From the NCBI GenBank assembly GCA_021202715.1, contig JAJQCL010000021.1:1-20045 (forward strand): a stretch of DNA of 20,045 nt, read 5' to 3'. Below, in pieces: positions 14,337 to 20,045 of this stretch (positions are counted from its first letter, which is position 1; each line of letters begins with the position of its first letter). The translations under genes were made by a program, and so were the position numbers. The notes below the pieces were generated by a model that was given only the letters and a program-made list of their open reading frames with translations, had not been told where the DNA came from and did no database searches. This DNA is from Lachnospiraceae bacterium. GTDB taxonomy: Bacteria > Bacillota > Clostridia > Lachnospirales > Lachnospiraceae.

Positions 14337-16211
14337 TCATTTTTCCTTTTCTCCCGTCCGGCGTGCCGATCTCAGGCGCAGGATCAACAGGATCCCCAGC
14401 AGGAGAAGGATGCCGAGAGCGATGGCCGCCACATAGCGTATTCCACCGGCCTGCCCGGCACTGAGCGTCGCACTCGCGACCTCGACGGCATAGCCGTTCG
14501 CCTGCAGGACCTGCAGCTTTTCATTTTCACTGAGGAGATCGCCTCCCGCCGTCGTCTGGGACAGATACTCCGCGGTCGTATAAAGAGAGTACGTCTCCGT
14601 CTCCGGGTCATACACCTTGATATAGCTGCTGAGTTCCACGGCCTGCGCTGCCGCTTCCGCAGCGGCGCTCTCAGACCCGGACGCCTCCGTGTCCGAAGCC
14701 TCTGTTCCTGCCGAATCCGAAGAAGCCGTCCCGGAAGCGGCGGTTTCCGACACCGTCCCGATCGAGCCGGTCACCTCGGCCGCGCTGTTCGTCCCGGCCC
14801 CGCTGCTCGTATCGGCTCCGCTGTTCGTACCAGCTCCGCTGCTCGTATCGGCTCCGCTGTTCGTACCAGCTCCGCTGCTTCCCACAGAATCGACCGCGGA
14901 ATCGTCACTGTCTGCGGAGGAGGCGCCTGTATGCGTATTCTCCGCGTCCGTCTCTCCGGCCGCCGTCCCATCTTCTGACTCAGTGGTCTCTTCCGTCTGC
15001 GTCGTCTCATCGGTGGCCGCCGTACGGTCTTCGGACGCCGCGGTCTCTCCCGTCGCCTCGCCGTCCTCCGACTCCGCCGCTTCGTCGTCCGCATCCGTAT
15101 TCTCTTCCGACTCCGTGGCCTCTCCGGCCGTCACCGTACTGCCCGCCGCGTCCGCCGTCTCCCCGGAGGCTTCCTCACCGTCCGAGGCTGTCAGGCTGCC
15201 CGCCGCCGCGCTCTCTGTGATCACACTCCCCGCGGTCGCCTCGCTCTCCGTCGTCAGGCTTCCTCCGATCACGGTCGTCCCGTCATCCGCCGCCGTGCCG
15301 TCCTCTGCCGTTCCGGTCTCTCCGTACGTCACACCGGTCTTCTCATAGGAATCCGCCGTACCGTCCCCCGAGGAGATGCCATCACCCGAAGACACGCCGT
15401 CTCCCGAAGAAACTCCGTTCCCCGAAGAAGAGGCCCCGTCTCCTGAAGAGGTCCCCTCCCCCGCTTCGAGCGCCGTCTCCAGGATTGTCCCGTCAATCGG
15501 GGACTCCTCCAGCTCCGCCTCCAGCAGTGTCAGCTCCTCATAGCCTTCGGTCTGTGTCCCGAACAGGGACGTCCAGGTCTCATCCAGCCAGTTCTGCACA
15601 TACTCGAAGAAGCTCAGCTCCGTCTTCTCGGACTCATCCAGATAGATCAGCGTGCCGGTCAGATAGTTAAAGGCCGCCACGGTATTATCCAGATAGCGCA
15701 CAATCAGCACCGTATCGTTCGTATTCAGCGTATTGCTGATCTCGGCGATCCCCGTGTTGCTCAGCTCCTCCGGCCAGTTCAGGGCTTCATAGTAATCCAC
15801 TACGCGATGGTCGGTCGTCAGCACGGAGAGATACTGCGCCTCCGTATCCGTCCCGGTGACAGAATCCACCACGATCTGATCGATCCTCCCGTCCAGATAA
15901 TCGAGATCTGAGGAGACCGCGATCAGGCTGCCCCGCTTCAGGATCAGGCGGCTGTCTTCGATCACCGTCTCACTGTCATCACTGCCCGTCACCAGGGTGA
16001 AGCTCCCATAGACATCGATCTGACTGTCGCCGCCCTCATAGCTCTGGACTGCCACCGAATCCTCCAGCAGAGTAAATAACTCCGTATCTGCGGAAGCCGC
16101 AGCTTCTGCGGCCTCCTCCGTCTCCGACGCCAGCACCCTCGTGGGCTGAGCCCCCACGAGAGCGCAGGTCAGGCAGAAAACCATCATCCATGTAAAACAG
16201 TTCTTTTTCAT
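14337..16211 (-). CDS. secreted, membrane-anchored Ser/Ala/Gly/Glu-rich protein
   Basis: A 624-residue protein of unrecognised family. Residues 1-29 are a signal peptide (MKK, hydrophobic core, ending VLA-SE). About 30-240 is an ordered beta-rich region (IDVYGSFTLVTGSDD, DTVLIVRYLDNTVAAFNYL). About 245-535 is low complexity, with SSGDG hexamers and 12-residue SGAGTNSGADTS units. A short ordered part (SSYIKVYDPETETYSLYTT) precedes a C-terminal transmembrane helix (about 593-613) and a basic tail RSARRTGEKEK. No LPXTG motif is seen, so it is held by the membrane helix, with the repeats acting as a stalk across the wall. It starts 26 bases after the GLUG-repeat gene stop with GGAGGG upstream of the ATG, so they are one operon and probably one surface structure. 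Confidence 0.85.
   Translation of the reverse strand: MKKNCFTWMMVFCLTCALVGAQPTRVLASETEEAAEAAASADTELFTLLEDSVAVQSYEGGDSQIDVYGSFTLVTGSDDSETVIEDSRLILKRGSLIAVSSDLDYLDGRIDQIVVDSVTGTDTEAQYLSVLTTDHRVVDYYEALNWPEELSNTGIAEISNTLNTNDTVLIVRYLDNTVAAFNYLTGTLIYLDESEKTELSFFEYVQNWLDETWTSLFGTQTEGYEELTLLEAELEESPIDGTILETALEAGEGTSSGDGASSSGNGVSSGDGVSSGDGISSGDGTADSYEKTGVTYGETGTAEDGTAADDGTTVIGGSLTTESEATAGSVITESAAAGSLTASDGEEASGETADAAGSTVTAGEATESEENTDADDEAAESEDGEATGETAASEDRTAATDETTQTEETTESEDGTAAGETDAENTHTGASSADSDDSAVDSVGSSGAGTNSGADTSSGAGTNSGADTSSGAGTNSAAEVTGSIGTVSETAASGTASSDSAGTEASDTEASGSESAAAEAAAQAVELSSYIKVYDPETETYSLYTTAEYLSQTTAGGDLLSENEKLQVLQANGYAVEVASATLSAGQAGGIRYVAAIALGILLLLGILLILRLRSARRTGEKEK
14785..14880. repeat. 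36-bp tandem repeat in the anchored protein gene
   Basis: Two full 36-bp units (14785-14820, 14821-14856) and a 24-bp partial unit (14857-14880). The first two differ at three bases. They encode the 12-residue unit SGAGTNSGADTS. Near-identical DNA implies recent expansion, so copy number may vary between strains. Confidence 0.85.
15364..15456. repeat. diverged 18-21 bp repeats encoding SSGDG
   Basis: About five units, read on the minus strand as SSGDGA, SSGNGV, SSGDGV, SSGDGI and SSGDGT. The DNA units are less alike than the 36-bp array, so this array is older or under looser constraint. Confidence 0.6.
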
Positions 16212-16237
16212 GTTCCGCCCTCCGTCTCTGTATCGTC

Positions 16238-19200
16238 TTAGTCTCCCACGGCACTCAGCGTCGAGAGATCATACACCGTGCCGTCGGCACTCAGCGCCTG
16301 ACCCTCATACAGATGCACGAAGCTCCCTGAAAGCACGCATTCGCTGGTGCTGTCCGTCTCATCGATCAGGTACACACCGTCCGTCTTTATGTAATACTCA
16401 TTTCCATTCCAGCTCATCACGGTGCTGGCCAGCGCCGAAGCCTCGCAGCTGTATGTCTCCGCCTCTGTGCCGTCCGACGTGTAAAGCACGATTTCAAAAT
16501 CTGTCTGGAAATCGTAGAGGAAGGAACACACATAGGCCGAAGAGCTCAGGCTTGTGATCTCCGTCTTCTCCACATATCCCGGGATCTCGAAGGTCACCAG
16601 GCTGGTATCGATGTCCGTAAAGTCCACATTGATCGTATTGATCCCCGACGTGTAGACCAGACTGACGGTCGCGGCCGTGCTGGCCAGACTCATCAGGCTT
16701 GCTCCCGACGTTTTCTCGATCGGGATCCCGGTCCCTGTGTAGGTCACCGCCTCACTCCCGATGGCTGCGTCTGTATAATACGTATCCCAGCTGTTGCCCG
16801 AACCGCTGGTCTGATATACCGCGGTTCTTCCTCCCGACGACACCCGCACATACGGATAATAACCGCTCGTTACGTCGCTCGTATTGATGTAGCTGGACGA
16901 GAAGCCGATTCCTCCATTCGCGTTGGAATTCGTATAGAAGGTCACCGTGCCCAGCGCAGTGCTGTCGACCGCGACCACATCGCCTGCAACCAGAGCCGTC
17001 GCTGTCGCGGAGGTCGTGCTGATCGGAATATCCAGTGTATTAGAGCTCGAAGCCGTGAGCAGCGTATATCCAACCGCATCATACTGATGGCTCTCGCCGC
17101 TCGGCAGCTTGACCTGATAGGTCTGATAGTTGCCGGTATAGTTCGCGTACCAGTTATCCGTCGTCGAGGAGCCGCCGCTGATGCTCTGCGGTGCGATGAC
17201 GTTCGCGTAGAAATAGCTGCTGCACATGTGATCTTCATAACCGGAGTCCTCAATCACATTTCCGTCGCCATCCACCGGCTGGCTGCCCGGATCGAAGAGC
17301 CCGATCAGACCCGCCACATAGTTGCCGCTGCCGGTGATGGAATCACTGGCGATGATATTGCTGTAGGCCTTGGCCACATAGCTGCTCAGATAAGCGCCCG
17401 CATCCGAACTGGTGCCGTAGCCGACCATCTCGCCAACGAGGCCGCCCACACGGGCCACGCCGTCCACCGAGGCCGCCACGATGTTGTGATGCAGGATGCC
17501 GCCGGACAGGTAACCGGCGAGACCGCCCGCATCCTGTGTCGTCGAAACCACTGTTACCTCATCATCGATCTCATTATAGTACATATTGGAACCGCAGGCC
17601 GCGCCCACAAGACCGCCGACAGATGTCTTCCCTGTCACCGTCGTTTCACCGGACACCACATTATAATAAACATGGGCCGACGTCGTCTTGTTGACATTAC
17701 TGCTGTTGAGGACGTAACCGGCCAGGCCGCCCACGCTGTCCGCAGCGCTCACCGTCGTATTGCTCACAGAGTTCACTGTCAGGATGCCCGCGCTGTACCC
17801 GATGATGCCGCCCGCATAGCTGGTCTCTGCTAAGACGGTACACCCATAGACCTTGCACCGGGAAATGGTGCCGCTGCAGTTCTTGATCCCGGTGATGCCG
17901 CCCGCATAGCTGCCGTCACACACGACGGTACAGCCGCTGGCCACACAGTCATAGATACTGCCATACTGCATATATCCGATCACGCCGCCCGCGTAATTCA
18001 CATAGGAGCGGACCGATACATCCACGGCTCCCAGCGCATAGGCGTAGCTGCTGTAGACATACCCCACAGTACCGCCCACATAGCTCAGACCTGTCACGCT
18101 GCAGTTCACCGCCTCGATCTCCATCTCGTCCGGATAGCTGCTAACGGTGGCGCCCCCCGCCATATAACCCACTGCGCCGCCGGTATAGTTCTTGCCGAAC
18201 ACAGAGGCGTCCTCGATCAGCAGCCCGGAGGCCGTACCGGAGACATACCCGGCGATTCCGCCGAAATAGCTGCGGGCCAGGGTCGTGTTCGTATTTCCCA
18301 TACTGATCTTGTACGTATAGGAATCTGTCCCGGTTCCGAAGGCATAGACATTCTCCATCGTCTGAACATATCCGGTCAGACCGCCCACATAATTGTAGTA
18401 ATAAAGGCTCCCCGTAGAAGCGATGGTCACATCCGCCAGGCGGCAGTTCTGTACCGACGCCGCATAGGCGATGCAGCCCAGATAGTTGTAGGTACTGGTT
18501 CCGGAGCTGACCTGCAGGGTCACACTGTTAAAATCCAGATACTGTGCCGTTCCGACCACGCTGCCGATCAGTCCGAAGTTGCTCACCGAGCTGGAGGCCG
18601 TCAGCGTGATGTTGCTGAACTCAAGATAAGCCACCTCACTGGTGATCTCATAGATCCAGGCACTGTATACACTGGCGCTGATCCCGGAGATCGTATAAAA
18701 CTCCGACTCCGAGGCCCAGGCCCGGCTCTGATTTTCGTAGGCCGAGGAGGTCTGGGCTCCCACCAGGCGGTTCAGCTTCAGACCCGTGGTCAGGGAACCG
18801 CTGAGGCTGATGTTTGCACACACCTTGATATTCTCATACTGTGTCCCATGATCCGTCTTCACCAGATCCTGCCAGGCTGACCCGGTATCGATCATCCAGT
18901 ACAGGTACACCGTGCTGTCCTCATCACCCTTCTCATGGAACGTGATCTTGCTGCTGACGGTGTTTCCGGAATCGTCGTAGGCATAGTCCAGACGATAGCT
19001 GTCCATCCGGGTTTCCGCCGCGAAACCGCTCACGGTCACCAGATAGCTGCCGTCCTCCTCCACAGTAAGATCCCAGGTGCTGTCTATCGAAGTATCGGCG
19101 CCGCCGGAAGAGCTCTCCCCGTGCAGCAGATCCAGACCGTCCGCCGTCACAGCTTCCTGCAGGCTCGCCAGAATCTCTTCTTTGGCGGAGTCCGTCAGAT

Positions 19201-20045
19201 CAGAGGTCGTATCCCCTCCCGTCACCCGGAATGTCAGCGTCAGTTCATAGGTTCCATAGGTATATGCACTGGACGGCGCCACCTCGGTGGCCGTCGCGTC
19301 CACCACCTCGAAGTCCGGCCGCGTCACGACATAGGTCACACCGGTCTGCTGCGGCAGGAGTTCACTCCCATCGTCCGTATACAGGATCGGATAGTATCCG
19401 GATGTGACCGCGGGGATCTCCTCACCGTCATCGTCGGTTCCTCCGTACAGGCAGTACGCATCACCGAAACCGGCCAGATCCTGCCAGAAATAGTACGTCT
19501 TCATGGTGGTCGCTCCGTACAGGCCGGAGGTATCCATCGCATCGGTGGACTCCGCACTGTTGAGCAGCTGTCCCGCATACGCGTAATTATTTGACACCTG
19601 TGCTGAGCCGCTGGTCCAGGCTCCGACCAGGCGGTTGCTGATCTCCCCGGTATCCGAGTAAAGCTCGCCGCTCACCACACAGTTCGAGTACAGGTTCGCC
19701 TGATAGGTCACCGACCGCAGAGCCTGCCCCACCAGCGCGCCGATGTTCTTGGTTCCATAGATGTCAACGGCGGTCCATACTTCTGAAATCTCTCCCTCGC
19801 CGTAGCCCCACACACCGCCGCAGTTCGCAAAGGAGCTGCGGATCGTGCCCTGCACATAGCAGGAACTGACCATCGTATTCGTCGACCAGCCGCCCGCCGA
19901 CCGGCCGATCAGGCCGCCGCTGCCCTTCACCGAAGAGCCGCTGCGGGTATCCAGGCTGAGCTCCCGCACGAAGTCGTTGGTAACCTCACAGCAGTTGATA
20001 TAGCCGATCAGGCCGCCCGCATAGAGGTTGGTCGCCGCGCTGCCG
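16238..20045 (-). CDS. large GLUG-repeat secreted protein, 5' end outside window
   Basis: At least 1268 residues; the frame is open to the window edge, so the true start and any signal peptide are missing. Numbering from 20045, two or three GLUG-type units (YAGGLIGYIN, GSGGLIGRSAGG, NIGALVGQAL) are followed by a beta-sandwich-like section near 19340-18900 (YELTLTFRVTGG, SYLVTVSGFAAETRMDSYRL). A long block (18580-17290) has about thirteen more units such as YVGGLTGYV, YTGGAVGYM, YAGGVIGYM, SVGGLVGAA and RVGGLVGEM, each roughly 35-45 residues apart, predicted to stack as a beta-helix. The C-terminal 250 residues are non-repetitive and beta-rich. Such proteins are adhesin- or surface-layer-like in gut Firmicutes. 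No LPXTG or membrane helix ends it, so attachment may depend on the neighbouring anchored protein. Confidence 0.87.
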   Translation of the reverse strand, partial: GSAATNLYAGGLIGYINCCEVTNDFVRELSLDTRSGSSVKGSGGLIGRSAGGWSTNTMVSSCYVQGTIRSSFANCGGVWGYGEGEISEVWTAVDIYGTKNIGALVGQALRSVTYQANLYSNCVVSGELYSDTGEISNRLVGAWTSGSAQVSNNYAYAGQLLNSAESTDAMDTSGLYGATTMKTYYFWQDLAGFGDAYCLYGGTDDDGEEIPAVTSGYYPILYTDDGSELLPQQTGVTYVVTRPDFEVVDATATEVAPSSAYTYGTYELTLTFRVTGGDTTSDLTDSAKEEILASLQEAVTADGLDLLHGESSSGGADTSIDSTWDLTVEEDGSYLVTVSGFAAETRMDSYRLDYAYDDSGNTVSSKITFHEKGDEDSTVYLYWMIDTGSAWQDLVKTDHGTQYENIKVCANISLSGSLTTGLKLNRLVGAQTSSAYENQSRAWASESEFYTISGISASVYSAWIYEITSEVAYLEFSNITLTASSSVSNFGLIGSVVGTAQYLDFNSVTLQVSSGTSTYNYLGCIAYAASVQNCRLADVTIASTGSLYYYNYVGGLTGYVQTMENVYAFGTGTDSYTYKISMGNTNTTLARSYFGGIAGYVSGTASGLLIEDASVFGKNYTGGAVGYMAGGATVSSYPDEMEIEAVNCSVTGLSYVGGTVGYVYSSYAYALGAVDVSVRSYVNYAGGVIGYMQYGSIYDCVASGCTVVCDGSYAGGITGIKNCSGTISRCKVYGCTVLAETSYAGGIIGYSAGILTVNSVSNTTVSAADSVGGLAGYVLNSSNVNKTTSAHVYYNVVSGETTVTGKTSVGGLVGAACGSNMYYNEIDDEVTVVSTTQDAGGLAGYLSGGILHHNIVAASVDGVARVGGLVGEMVGYGTSSDAGAYLSSYVAKAYSNIIASDSITGSGNYVAGLIGLFDPGSQPVDGDGNVIEDSGYEDHMCSSYFYANVIAPQSISGGSSTTDNWYANYTGNYQTYQVKLPSGESHQYDAVGYTLLTASSSNTLDIPISTTSATATALVAGDVVAVDSTALGTVTFYTNSNANGGIGFSSSYINTSDVTSGYYPYVRVSSGGRTAVYQTSGSGNSWDTYYTDAAIGSEAVTYTGTGIPIEKTSGASLMSLASTAATVSLVYTSGINTINVDFTDIDTSLVTFEIPGYVEKTEITSLSSSAYVCSFLYDFQTDFEIVLYTSDGTEAETYSCEASALASTVMSWNGNEYYIKTDGVYLIDETDSTSECVLSGSFVHLYEGQALSADGTVYDLSTLSAVGD

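Noticed and set aside
14785..15456. Short tandem arrays considered as a CRISPR
   Set aside because: Units are contiguous and stay in frame within a coding gene; there are no unique spacers.
16238..20045. GLUG protein considered as a type V autotransporter
   Set aside because: No C-terminal beta-barrel is seen, and the window shows a Gram-positive type genome.

Overview
The window looks like chromosome of a GC-rich, low-copy-mobile-element member of the Clostridia, most likely a spore-forming Lachnospiraceae-type gut Firmicute. Reasons: strong Shine-Dalgarno sites (AGGAGG-like), frequent TTG/GTG starts, tatD and rsmA near each other, a SpoIIQ-like sporulation gene, DUF3791/DUF3990 genes and secreted GLUG-repeat proteins. 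Species cannot be named from the sequence alone. No rRNA, tRNA, CRISPR array, transposase or phage gene was seen.

Layout. 1-2750: an AraC-type regulator with a clear terminator, then an opposing AAA-type ATPase fused to a PD-(D/E)XK-like domain, preceded by a near-consensus promoter buried in a 41-bp palindrome. 2764-5999: two housekeeping enzymes on the plus strand, an Xaa-Pro aminopeptidase (M24B) and dihydroorotase (pyrC), separated by about 200 bp holding a short dispersed repeat and hairpins. 6021-7864: two tandem membrane-bound XRE regulators on the minus strand, with a promoter and a cluster of dyads. 8039-9892: an exported DUF885 zinc-hydrolase-like protein.

9956-13053 is the most interesting part. 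rsmA is preceded by an internally deleted remnant of tatD whose start signal now reads in frame into rsmA. A three-gene DUF3791 / DUF3990 / small-protein module, resembling an ADP-ribosyltransferase toxin-antitoxin cassette, lies in the opposite orientation between that remnant and an intact tatD. The module has its own promoter with a palindrome over the -10 region. A dispersed repeat that also occurs before pyrC sits where the homology between the two tatD upstream regions ends. The usual rnmV gene is not between tatD and rsmA.

13112-20045: a SpoIIQ-like degenerate LytM protein with a forespore-type (sigma F/G) promoter candidate and its own terminator, then a minus-strand operon of a very large GLUG-repeat secreted protein (5' end outside the window) followed by a signal-peptide-bearing, Ser/Ala/Gly/Glu-rich, membrane-anchored protein. 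The pair probably acts at the cell surface.
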